DNA of 64,000 nt from Shewanella japonica (GTDB lineage Bacteria; Pseudomonadota; Gammaproteobacteria; Enterobacterales; Shewanellaceae): contig NZ_CP020472.1 of the NCBI RefSeq assembly GCF_002075795.1, forward strand, positions 2,091,001-2,155,000, read 5' to 3'. The stretch's first letter is position 1, and each line of letters starts with the position of its first letter. The position numbers were made by a program, and so were the translations under genes. Below the pieces are notes generated by a model. That model was given only the letters and a program-made list of their open reading frames with translations. It did not search any database and was not told the DNA's origin. Shown here in pieces: positions 45,177-54,078 of this stretch.

Positions 45177-45315
45177 TCACAAATTATAGTTATCATTTGT
45201 CATATTGCACATTTATTGAACGATAATTATGCGAATAACCTACTTTGGGATGACGCTAGTGTATAAAAGCAGCCACGAATTGACTTCGTGCATAGCTTAT
45301 ATTGGTTTGATTTAA

Positions 45316-46757
45316 TTAAACTTTATCTATTTTATCTTTAACCAAGTCACGTGGTAGGTTGTTCTTCAATCTATGGCCTAAGTGCTTGACGACACCTAAT
45401 GGTGTTTGATTAAAACTAACCAACATTTCTCCCATTGCCGACTGTTCAATCCCATCAATCTCTTGAGTTGAAATGTCTCTGCCCATCAAAAACTCAATGG
45501 CTTGACCGCGGCTCAGTTCAATGACTCGCTCTGTATTTTGGATATAATGACTTAACGCCATGATGGCTTCGTGCTTAACCTTAAAGCCTTTCTTCATCAC
45601 ATCTGCGAGCTTAAACCCGATACGTTGGTAGCGCATCAAACCAATAAACTCGTTGAACTTAGTAGGGAATAGCCAGTACTCATCATCACGCAGCATCACA
45701 GTATAATTTTCAGGAAGCTGGATATTGAATTGTTGGCTGAAGTAGGCTTTGATAGCCATTACTTGTTTGCTATTAGCCGATACAAACGGGAAGTTGCGTT
45801 GCGGTTTGGGGCATTTTTTCAATCTTGGTACTGAGGTTATTTTTTTATTTTAGCGACAAAAAAACCTTCACTGTCGTAAATCTGTGGCCAAACATGTAAA
45901 AAGCCTTCTTCAGTACATGCTTTTTCAGCACCAGGAAATAAACCATTAAGTGGCATAAACTCAACCGCATCTGGATACTGTTGCTGAATATAGTGACAAA
46001 TCTGCTGATTTTCGATTTGGCTGAGTGTACAAGTGGAATACACTAAAGTTCCACCAGGCTTGAGCGCTAATAATGCTGATTCTATAAGGACTTTCTGTGT
46101 TTCAGCTATGTCAGTAACGTCATCTAATTGCCAATGCTTTAGGGCGTTCGGGTCCTTACGTACTGTGCCTTCACCGCCGCACGGGGCATCAAGTAAAATA
46201 GCATCAAACTTTTCATATAAGTATTCACCGAACACTTTACCGTCGAAATGGGTAAGGGCACATTGATTCACTCCCATACGCTGCACATTAGCATGTAATA
46301 TTTTAACTCGGCTTGATGAGTATTCATTTGCTATGAGTAAGCCATGGTTATTCATTAGGGCAGCGAGTTGTGTGGTTTTAGAACCGGGTGCAGAGGCAAC
46401 GTCGAGTACCGTCTCCAGTATGTTGCTATCTGTGCTATCAAATAGTGCTACGGGCGGCAACATAGAGCTAGCTTCTTGAATATAAAATAGCCCTTGTATA
46501 TGTTCTACCATGTTACCTAGTTGCTGATCTTCAGAATGAGTAATCCAAAAACCTTCACTACACCAAGGGATAGGTTCATAACTCCAGTTTTTTTGCTTCA
46601 TTATGTCGATAAAAGCAGCCACAGAAATTTTGAGAGTGTTGACTCTAATGGACTTTCTAAGCGGACGCTGACACGCTGCAATAAACTCATCTAGATCAAG
46701 ATGTTCAGGTAGTTCTGAAGAAATGTGAGTGAGGTAATTTGGGTTAATTTGCGCCAT
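45316..46757 (-). pseudogene. rsmF: rsmF, 16S rRNA m5C1407 methyltransferase, split by a -1 frameshift in an A7 run
   Basis: The upstream frame (46757-45837, 306 codons) holds the whole RsmF/YebU methyltransferase domain: SAM motif [12 protein letters not shown] (about 119-130), Cys193 in DAPCGGEGT and Cys243 in STCTLS. It stops at TAA straight after ATA AAA AAA. The C-terminal RNA-binding domain (KPQRNFPFVSANSKQ onward, ending PRDLVKDKIDKV) continues to 45316 in the -1 frame. Adding one A at 45840-45846 fuses them into a 480-residue protein through [12 protein letters not shown]. coli RsmF has 479. The run is an A AAA AAA slippery heptamer in the right phase, so some full-length protein may still be made. 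Otherwise a catalytic domain without its targeting domain results. Confidence 0.88.
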
Positions 46758-46855
46758 AGTAAAAAAATTCGATAAAACAACTGTGTAATTATGGATTAGA
46801 TTATATCATGCATTTATCACCGTGAGTTCCTTGGGCAATAATGATGGAGTATTAA

Positions 46856-48082
46856 GTGCTGAATCGAGTTTGGTTGTTCTTTTTTGTAACGGCTGCTATT
46901 GCGATTGTTATTCAACTATTCAATGGTCATGTCGGAGTATTGAGTGATGCTGTAAATGGCATATTTAGTAGTGCGAAACTCGCCGCTGAGATATCAATTG
47001 GCTTAATCGGTGTGCTTGCTCTGTGGATGGGGCTAATGCAAGTAGGAGAGAAAGCTGGTGTAGTTGGTGTTTTCGCCAAATTATTTGAACCGTTATTATC
47101 TAAATTAATGCCAGAGGTACCTCGAGGTCATCCCGCTTATGGCAGTATGACGATGAACCTGACAGCTAATATGCTTGGTCTAGATAACGCAGCAACTCCA
47201 CTTGGCTTAAAAGCCATGCACGACTTACAAAGCTTGAACCCGGATAAAGCTGTCGCTACCAATGCACAAATTCTTTTCTTGGTATTAAATACTTCATCTG
47301 TGACTTTAGTACCTGTAACCGTTTTTCTATATCGAGCGCAGCAGGGCGCGGCAGCGCCGGCTGACGTTTTCTTACCGATATTATTAGCAACGGTTGCATC
47401 AACCGTTGTCGGCTTGACTGTGGTGGCGATAGTGCAGCGGTTATCATTGCTAAATACCGTGGTACTGGGGTATGGCGCAGTTCTATTTAGTGGTTTAACC
47501 GCAAGTGTATTCTATCTGCTAACCTTATCAGCATCAGCCATTGGCACCATTTCTACAGCGCTCGGTAACGGGATTTTATTATTATTAATTTTGAGTTTTA
47601 TCTTAATTGCAGGCTACCGGAAAGTCGCAATATACGATGAGTTTGTAGAAGGTGCCAAAGGAGGTTTTTCTCAAGCTATAACGTTAATCCCTTATTTATT
47701 AGCGATGCTGTTAGCGATTGGAATGTTAAGGGCATCCGGTGCGCTAGATTATGCATTACAGGGGCTTGCAGGCCTTGTGTCCATGATGGGGTTTGATAAT
47801 CGTTTTGTTGATGCCATGCCTACTGCGTTAATGAAGCCTTTTAGTGGTTCCGGCGCACGGGCCATGATGTTAGAAACGATGGAGCATCATGGTGTTGACT
47901 CTTTTGCTGGCCGATTATCAGCAATTTTCCAAGGTAGCACAGAAACCACTTTTTATGTGTTAGCTGTTTACTTTGGTTCTGTAGGGATCCGAAATAGCCG
48001 CCATGCACTGGGCTGTGGTTTGGCTGCCGATGTCGGCGGAATAATTACTGCTATTGCAGTGTGCTATTGGTTCTATGGTTAA
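46856..48082 (+). CDS. Fused SpmA-SpmB (nucleoside-recognition Gate) membrane protein
   Basis: A 408-residue polytopic protein. The N-terminal half (MTMNLTANMLGLDNAATPLG at about 98-117) matches SpmA and the C-terminal half (ALMKPFSGSGARAMM, GSTETTFYVLAVYFG) matches SpmB, joined in one chain. In Bacillus the two are separate spore-maturation proteins; fused forms occur in non-sporulating gammaproteobacteria. The Gate domain suggests small-molecule transport, but the substrate is unknown. The start is GTG at 46856 with GGAG six bases upstream. Monocistronic, divergent from rsmF. Confidence 0.88.
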   Translation: MLNRVWLFFFVTAAIAIVIQLFNGHVGVLSDAVNGIFSSAKLAAEISIGLIGVLALWMGLMQVGEKAGVVGVFAKLFEPLLSKLMPEVPRGHPAYGSMTMNLTANMLGLDNAATPLGLKAMHDLQSLNPDKAVATNAQILFLVLNTSSVTLVPVTVFLYRAQQGAAAPADVFLPILLATVASTVVGLTVVAIVQRLSLLNTVVLGYGAVLFSGLTASVFYLLTLSASAIGTISTALGNGILLLLILSFILIAGYRKVAIYDEFVEGAKGGFSQAITLIPYLLAMLLAIGMLRASGALDYALQGLAGLVSMMGFDNRFVDAMPTALMKPFSGSGARAMMLETMEHHGVDSFAGRLSAIFQGSTETTFYVLAVYFGSVGIRNSRHALGCGLAADVGGIITAIAVCYWFYG

Positions 48083-48162
48083 GTGAACGTCAGACATTTA
48101 CCAATTTATTTAAGCGTTTACTGTGAATTCAGGTTTTAATGAGCTTATTGATGTTTGATTAG

Positions 48163-48189
48163 AAAAAGTCGGCAAATGCCGACTTTTTA
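48163..48189. terminator. Bidirectional terminator between spmAB and letB
   Basis: AAAAAGTCGGCA / TGCCGACTTTTT with a two- to four-base loop. Confidence 0.93.
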
Positions 48190-48272
48190 AATGTTCCTTG
48201 AAGCTAACGTCACTTAATCTAATGTAACTAGAAAACTAACCCAGTTCAGTTTACATAGTGTCATTTTAATGA

Positions 48273-50912
48273 TTACGGCTTCACTTGTTCTGGCTGCCAT
48301 CTACGCCACTCTTCTTTCATCTTGTTGTAAAGGTTAAATCTCGCACCTGAAGCGATTTGATTTGCTGGGGTAGTGATGTCTTCGGTAACAACAGAAATTC
48401 CCCCTGACAGCAGTGTTTCTAGTGAACCGGTTTCGATTTGTGCACCAGAGAAAATCCCAACCTCAAGTTTGATACCGGATGCGTCCCAGAAGCGGCTGCT
48501 TTGATTAACTAAGTGCGTGTATTGCTTTTCGATATGCGAGTACATCAATACCTTGTTGCCGTTTTCTGATAATGAATAACCATCAACTTGGCCAATAGAA
48601 ATACCTCTGAAGAAAATAGGGGTCCCCACTTTGATAGAACCCAGTTGACTATCTTCAAGGACTAACGTGACTGCATCAGCATCTATATTTGCATCATATC
48701 GGGCTGACAAATGTGCGGTAAAGTTATCGCTAATATCAGTTTGATTGCCCGGTAAAACACCGATATAAGGGCCGGTGATTAGGGTTTCTGGGGCTGTTAT
48801 ACCCGTTAAAGATATTTGCGCATCAACCACAAAATATTCACTGTCCGCTTTAGTAAAGTGATCAGCATATTCACCGTATAAATAGGCACTTGCTGTTAAC
48901 GTATCGAGGTTTTGATTTAACTTCACCTGCTGCACTACACCAATTTGATGGCCTTGATAGCGAATCGCTGCTTTTTCAGAAACTTTTGCTTCAGCAGGCA
49001 AGATTAAGGTAATGGCTTTAGCCTGTTTAAGCGCTAAGGCTTTGGAGTCATACAAGCGAGATACATTGCCTGGTTGGTCATTATCAAGTAAACCAAGGCT
49101 AATACTGCCTTTGAGTGCACCTTCTAAAGGTGCCACATCGACTTCGATACCAGACAAGCTTGCATTGATATTTGCTGCATCGTTACGCCAAAATACACTT
49201 GAGTCTTTAATCAACTGTTTAAACTTATTTTGTATTGCGATACGAATCGAGAATTGGTCTGTATTGCTGTTCCAATAAACTTCTTTAACACTACCGATTT
49301 GCATTTTTTTGTAATAAATAGGAGAACCTGTAGATAACCCCGCGCCATCGATACTGTCGAGTGTTAATGTGGTGATGTTATTTTTATTAAGGGCGATAAG
49401 TGCGTCATCATTAGAACGATACAAGGCAAATTTTGCCTGCGGGGTAACTAATGCTTTATTTTTTCCTTTAACCAAGGAAACCGCACCTTCAATAACAGTG
49501 TTTAAATCTCTTGTTGTTACAGATACGCCGTCTAAAGAGGCGTCAATACTTAACGCTGACTCTGTGACGAAATAACTATCAGTTGTTAATAGTGAGGCGA
49601 ACTCAGGTAAAATTTCGACTTGGTACAGAACACCGGTAAAGTCTTCGGTTAATGTCACTTCAGTGATAGTACCAATAGGCATCTGTTTAAATCTAACTTC
49701 TGCGCCTGCGGTTAAGCCACTGTGTTCATCAGAAGTAAGTTGTATTGTGAGCTTTTGCGCTTGAAGTAAATCTGGCGCTTCAGGTTGTAAAGTAAATAGC
49801 TCTGGTAACGCTTGGTCACTGGTGCCTGGGAGCACATTGACGACACTCCCAGTTAATAAACGTGCTGCATGTTTCACACCTTCAAGCGAAATGTCGGCAC
49901 CAGCAATCCAGAATTGGCTATCGGCATTTAATAAGTGCTGATATTGCACATCAAACTTGGCTAAAAATTTAACGCCGGATTCAGTCAATTGAGTTTGATG
50001 AACTTTACCCACCTCAACGCCACGATAAACCAGCGCTGAACCTTGGTTTATCTCATCTGCATTTTCGGCGGTAAGTACAAATTCAATCCCTTTAACTGCA
50101 CTTTCTTCATCAGGGTAAAGTACGTAGGTATCGCCACTAACTGCTTTGTTCGCTTTTGTATCTGAGTTGAAACTGATCCCGCCAGCGAGTAATGATGCCA
50201 AACTTTCGGTATTCACCTTAATTCCTGACATAGAGGCATCGATTTTGAGCCCTGAGACATTCCAAAATTGTGACTCTTGATTGACCAAGTGTGCGTATTG
50301 CTGCTCGATAAAGGTACTGATAGTAATGGTATCACTATCGATTAACCGGTAGTTAACCACCTTGCCGACTGGCACTTGGCGGTAAAATACCATTGAGCCG
50401 ACATCAAGGGAGCCTAGTGTTGAAGTGGTAAGGTTCACAACTATGCCTTCTTCATCATTGGGGATCATCGTAGGGGCTTCTGTTAAAGCAACAAACTCTG
50501 AAGCAGAACTGCCATCTCCTGGCTGAATAGCAATATAGTTACCTGAAAATAAGGTATCTAATCCTTCTATCCCTGTGATACTTGCTTTTGGAGTCACAAG
50601 CCAAAACTGGGTATTTTTGTTTAAAAATGGATCAGAGCGATAATCCATAATGATTTTAACATTGACGCCAGAAAGGTCTTTATCAATGCTGATATCGGTG
50701 ACTTTACCGACCGTTAATCCCTGATATTTAACTAGGGTTTTACCGATATCGATACCGATAGCACTAGGGAAGTGCACTTGAACTTCAATTCCCGACTCTT
50801 TGATACTTTTAACACCTAGCCAAGCCCCTAATACCAGGGCAACAATAGGAAGTAACCAAATCGGAGAGAAAAGTTTCTTTTTAACGACTTTTGGTGATTC
50901 AATTCGTGTCAT
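48273..50912 (-). CDS. letB: LetB (YebT), seven-MCE-domain intermembrane lipid-transport protein
   Basis: An 879-residue MCE protein, like E. coli LetB (877). One N-terminal membrane helix (about 18-36, SPIWLLPIVALVLGAWLGV) anchors it. Seven MCE repeats follow, each recognisable by a YRG/YQG-x-x-VGKV-like turn (for example YQGLTVGKVT, YRQVPVGKVV, YRGVEVGKVH, FRGISIGQVD). In E. coli the hexamer forms a periplasm-spanning tunnel for lipids. ATG at 50912 is chosen (MTRIESPKVVKKK) over an upstream start. It overlaps letA2 by 14 bases. The 8-base A run just before its ATG is intact. Confidence 0.95.
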   Translation of the reverse strand: MTRIESPKVVKKKLFSPIWLLPIVALVLGAWLGVKSIKESGIEVQVHFPSAIGIDIGKTLVKYQGLTVGKVTDISIDKDLSGVNVKIIMDYRSDPFLNKNTQFWLVTPKASITGIEGLDTLFSGNYIAIQPGDGSSASEFVALTEAPTMIPNDEEGIVVNLTTSTLGSLDVGSMVFYRQVPVGKVVNYRLIDSDTITISTFIEQQYAHLVNQESQFWNVSGLKIDASMSGIKVNTESLASLLAGGISFNSDTKANKAVSGDTYVLYPDEESAVKGIEFVLTAENADEINQGSALVYRGVEVGKVHQTQLTESGVKFLAKFDVQYQHLLNADSQFWIAGADISLEGVKHAARLLTGSVVNVLPGTSDQALPELFTLQPEAPDLLQAQKLTIQLTSDEHSGLTAGAEVRFKQMPIGTITEVTLTEDFTGVLYQVEILPEFASLLTTDSYFVTESALSIDASLDGVSVTTRDLNTVIEGAVSLVKGKNKALVTPQAKFALYRSNDDALIALNKNNITTLTLDSIDGAGLSTGSPIYYKKMQIGSVKEVYWNSNTDQFSIRIAIQNKFKQLIKDSSVFWRNDAANINASLSGIEVDVAPLEGALKGSISLGLLDNDQPGNVSRLYDSKALALKQAKAITLILPAEAKVSEKAAIRYQGHQIGVVQQVKLNQNLDTLTASAYLYGEYADHFTKADSEYFVVDAQISLTGITAPETLITGPYIGVLPGNQTDISDNFTAHLSARYDANIDADAVTLVLEDSQLGSIKVGTPIFFRGISIGQVDGYSLSENGNKVLMYSHIEKQYTHLVNQSSRFWDASGIKLEVGIFSGAQIETGSLETLLSGGISVVTEDITTPANQIASGARFNLYNKMKEEWRRWQPEQVKP

Positions 50913-51549
50913 TTTTTTTGTCCAAGCGATCCCAAAGTAAACGTGTATCAAGCACCTTAGCTGCCAATTGAGTCAGTAAGATAACGAGTGCAAATGCGGT
51001 TGCTGCCGGAGCGGGTTTAGCATCTAAAAGTTGACCCATATTGACTACCGCAACTGTCAGTGCAATAACGAATAAATCCAACATAGACCAACGGCCAATC
51101 CATTCAATAATATGAAACCCCACCATGAGCTTCTTTTTTGAAACTGGTAAGTTAAAACTAATCGCAGTTAAATATATCGCTAGTCCAGCAATTTTTAGCC
51201 ATGGTACTAAAATACTGGCGGTGAATACGATAATGGCAATAGGGATCATATCCGAATGCACTAAATGTACTATCCCAGTAAAAATAGTATCGTAAGTCAC
51301 TTTGCCTTGGTTTGTGAGCATAGTGATTGGATAAATATTGGCTGGTATTAATAAAATCGCTGCAGTAATTAATAACGCCCAGCTTTGTTGCAAGCTCTGT
51401 TCATTACGGGGTTGTATTTTTGATTCGCAGCGGCTGCAATACCCTTGCTCAATAGGGTTAATGTTGCGACATACCCCACACAAGGTCATTCCGATATCTT
51501 TACCTTGCTGGTAATCATTGCTTTTAGCTTGTTCTATTTTATTAGTCAT
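50899..51549 (-). CDS. LetA/PqiA-family membrane protein, second copy
   Basis: A 216-residue PqiA-domain protein. A zinc-ribbon CGVC...CSRC is at about residues 24-40, and four membrane helices lie in 55-205, including LIPANIYPITML and the IEWIGRWSMLDLFVIALTVA signature. In E. coli LetA two such modules are fused; here they are separate tandem genes. It is the inner-membrane partner that feeds lipids into LetB. It overlaps letA1 by eight bases and letB by 14. Confidence 0.9.
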   Translation of the reverse strand: MTNKIEQAKSNDYQQGKDIGMTLCGVCRNINPIEQGYCSRCESKIQPRNEQSLQQSWALLITAAILLIPANIYPITMLTNQGKVTYDTIFTGIVHLVHSDMIPIAIIVFTASILVPWLKIAGLAIYLTAISFNLPVSKKKLMVGFHIIEWIGRWSMLDLFVIALTVAVVNMGQLLDAKPAPAATAFALVILLTQLAAKVLDTRLLWDRLDKKNDTN

Positions 51550-52167
51550 GAGTCAGCTTCCACATATGTTCCAGATTATACTCACGTTGCAAAAACAAAA
51601 TAACCAAAAATAACATTCCGAAACAAAAAGTTCCCATGCCTAAATAGATATCCGCAAAGTCAGATAAATTGAATGCGGCCACCAAGAAAGAAATGACATA
51701 AATTTCTAACATTGATAATTGGGTGAGTAAGGCTTGGTTTTTCAGCAAACGCCGATAAGTTCGTTGCCAAAAATAGCTGTGTAAGTTGCTTTTTACGATA
51801 ATGATTTGTAGCAATATCGACAGTATTAATAAGCCAGGGGCAATAACTGCTGAGGCAATAACAGCAACAGCGACAATCCAATAACCTTGTGCCCAAACTG
51901 CGATGGCTGTCTCGTAGACAGTCGTTGCACGGATGCTACCCAAAAAATGGATTTCTAAAACGGGTAAAAAATTAGCTGGGATAAAAAAAGTAGCGCGGTA
52001 ATACACAAAGCTAGCATGCCGTTAATAGAACAATATGGCACATCATAGAGTGCCGTATGGCAGCGAGGACATAGGGCTCTGACATTCGAAGGTAGCGCAC
52101 GGCGCTGAACTGCTAAGTCACAAGAGCGACATAAAACGATGCTCTCTTGATCTACATTTTTTGGCAT
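51542..52167 (-). pseudogene. LetA/PqiA-family gene, first copy, split by a -1 frameshift in a T7 run
   Basis: The frame from 52167 starts MPKNVDQESIVLCRSCDLAV, with a CxxC zinc-ribbon (CRSC...CPRC) and the beginning of TM1, then runs out of frame and stops at 51955. The rest (IPANFLPVLEIHFLGS, then STVYETAIAVWAQG-like and LEIYVISFLVAAFNL segments) continues in the -1 frame to 51542. The break is in CTA CTT TTT TTA TCC (T run at 51989-51983). One extra T gives LLFFIPANFLPVLE and a 208-residue protein, the size of the second copy. The run is T TTT TTA in zero frame, a classic -1 slippery heptamer, so recoding is possible. Otherwise the LetA side of the lipid-transport complex is half lost. Confidence 0.87.
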
Positions 52168-52352
52168 ATAAAGCGCAAACCATCCATCTATATAATTAAG
52201 AGCTCTAAATTACTGAACAATATCTGACTAAAGTGCACAAAATATGGCTTTAAATAGTCAAAACGTCAATTATTCAAGATACAATAAAACCAGATAATAC
52301 CAGAATAATCAGAATACTTGCATCAGAAGTTAGTTCTATGACACTCTATGCA

Positions 52353-52368
52353 CTGTATATAAAAACAG
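52353..52368 (+). promoter_or_regulatory. LexA (SOS) box of yebG
   Basis: CTGTATATAAAAACAG is a 16-base CTG-N10-CAG box very near the LexA consensus. It lies 13 bases before the yebG ATG, so LexA would also overlap the ribosome-binding and initiation region. Confidence 0.93.
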
Positions 52369-52381
52369 TAAGAGGTTAATC

Positions 52382-52675
52382 ATGGCGGTAATTACAAAGT
52401 TTGTCGTGGTAAGAGAAGGGGTGGAAAAGATGACATTTACATCTAAAAAGGAAGCCGATGCCTATGACAAAATGCTCGACATTGCTGATAACTTAGTTCC
52501 TTTTATTACTAGCGCTGAACTCGAAATTGACGAGAATAGTGTAGAGAAGCTTGCTTTTTACTTAGCTTCTAATAAAGATGAGCTAGCTAATTTATTAAAA
52601 GGCGTAGTAAAACCTAAGCCAGTTGCCAATAAAGCAGCCACGAAAAAAACTAATAAAAAAGCGCCAACAGAATAA
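52382..52675 (+). CDS. yebG: DNA damage-inducible protein YebG
   Basis: A 97-residue YebG. The N-terminus MAVITKFVVVREGVEKMTFTSKKEADAYDKMLD is diagnostic (residues 1-33), and a Lys/Ala/Pro-rich tail (about 75-97) follows. It is SOS-regulated in E. coli; its function is unknown. The LexA box immediately upstream supports both identity and control. msrC follows after 18 bases and may share SOS induction. Confidence 0.94.
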   Translation: MAVITKFVVVREGVEKMTFTSKKEADAYDKMLDIADNLVPFITSAELEIDENSVEKLAFYLASNKDELANLLKGVVKPKPVANKAATKKTNKKAPTE

Positions 52676-52693
52676 AATATTTTAGGAAGTAGA

Positions 52694-53152
52694 ATGAAAG
52701 CTGAGTTTTATGACACATTGAACCGTCAAGTATTAGCATTAATGGAAGGCGAAGATGATCTGATTGCTGGCATGGCAAACTTTTCGGCGTTGTTAAATGA
52801 TAATTTAGACAATATAAATTGGGTTGGCTTTTACATTAAAAAAGCAGACCAATTAGTCTTAGGCCCGTTTCAAGGTAAAGTTGCCTGTACTCGTATTGTG
52901 ATAGGCAAAGGAGTTTGTGGGACAGCTGCGGCACTAGATCAGACTCAACTTGTTGAAGATGTACACCAATTTGAAGGGCATATTGCTTGTGATGCAGCCA
53001 GTAATTCAGAAATCGTTGTGCCGGTTCGTAACGGAAATGATGTGGTTGCCGTGCTCGATATTGACAGTCCATTGTTGAATCGTTTTGAAACAGACGATCA
53101 AAAAGGTCTCGAAATCTTAGTAAAAAGCTTCGAATCTTGCTTATTTGCTTAA
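52694..53152 (+). CDS. msrC: Free methionine-(R)-sulfoxide reductase
   Basis: A 152-residue GAF-domain fRMsr (YebR). The three redox cysteines are seen in VACTRIVIGKGVCGTAAA and HIACDAASNSEIVVPV. NWVGFYI is near residue 40. It reduces free Met-R-sulfoxide using thioredoxin. It starts 18 bases after yebG with TTTAGGAAGTAG as ribosome-binding site; yebR-proQ-prc is the E. coli order. Confidence 0.94.
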   Translation: MKAEFYDTLNRQVLALMEGEDDLIAGMANFSALLNDNLDNINWVGFYIKKADQLVLGPFQGKVACTRIVIGKGVCGTAAALDQTQLVEDVHQFEGHIACDAASNSEIVVPVRNGNDVVAVLDIDSPLLNRFETDDQKGLEILVKSFESCLFA

Positions 53153-53420
53153 TTTGCGAACAAATAATCTAAATTGCAGGTCGCAATCGCTGTGATGCGC
53201 TTTATAATACTGAGCTGCACGCATTAACTACTGGAAAATTTATTTACTGTAAAATTGCAGCTAACTAAGTTAATTTGTTAAGGCATGTTTCAATTGCTTT
53301 AGCAATCATGTAGGAAGTGCTAATTTGAACGTTAAGCAAGACTCTGTTTAACGAAAGATAAACGACTGTACTAGCCAAGAAAGCTATTAACCAGTCCCCT
53401 TATATAACGTGGAAGTAAAA
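53153..53420 (+). other. Gap of 268 bases upstream of proQ
   Basis: No gene is seen. The sequence is AT-rich and likely holds the proQ promoter and leader. E. coli proQ also has an untranslated leader, but no specific structure could be matched here. Confidence 0.4.
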
Positions 53421-54056
53421 ATGGAATCAACAGACAAGTTGACCGACACCAACGCAGTTTTAGCGTATTTATATGAAACTTTTCCTTTATGCTTTATTGC
53501 AGAAGGTGAAACTAAGCCATTAAAAATTGGTTTGTTTCAAGATTTAGCTGAAAGGTTGGCTGATGATTCTAAAGTAAGTAAGACACAATTACGTGTTGCA
53601 CTTAGACGTTATACAAGTAGCTGGCGCTACCTTAAAGGCGTTAAAGCAGGCGTACAGCGTATCGACTTAGATGGCCAAGATTGTGGTGAGCTTGAGCAAG
53701 AGCATATTGATCACGCTCAGCAAACTCTAAAAGAAGGCCAAGAGAAAGCAAAGGCGAAGCGCCAAGCACAAGCTGCAAAAGCAAATCCAAAGAAGCCTGC
53801 TAGAAAAGCACCTTCAGCAAAAACTGCTCCAGTTAAGAAAGACCGTCCAGCAAAAGCGAAAAAGCCTGCTGAACCAAAAGTTAATTATGTGCCAGCAAAA
53901 TTTGACGAGCTTAAACAAAAACAACGTGTTAGTGTGAAGTTAGGGCAAAATCCAGTTGCCGGCGTTATCACTGATATCAAGAAAGAAGATGTCCATGTAC
54001 AGCTTGATTCTGGTTTAGTCGTTAAAGTACGTGCCGAGCATATTTTATTATCGTGA
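53421..54056 (+). CDS. proQ: RNA chaperone ProQ
   Basis: A 211-residue ProQ/FinO-family protein that binds structured sRNAs and mRNA 3' ends. The FinO domain is at about residues 8-118 (IGLFQDLAERLADD, LRVALRRYTSSWRYLKGVKAG). A Lys/Ala/Pro-rich linker covers about 119-160, and a C-terminal Tudor-like domain at about 165-211 ends KVRAEHILLS. ATG at 53421 is preferred over GTG at 53409 because GGAAG is well spaced. prc starts 22 bases after the stop. Confidence 0.95.
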   Translation: MESTDKLTDTNAVLAYLYETFPLCFIAEGETKPLKIGLFQDLAERLADDSKVSKTQLRVALRRYTSSWRYLKGVKAGVQRIDLDGQDCGELEQEHIDHAQQTLKEGQEKAKAKRQAQAAKANPKKPARKAPSAKTAPVKKDRPAKAKKPAEPKVNYVPAKFDELKQKQRVSVKLGQNPVAGVITDIKKEDVHVQLDSGLVVKVRAEHILLS

Positions 54057-54078
54057 TCATTTAAGGAGTAACTTGTTG

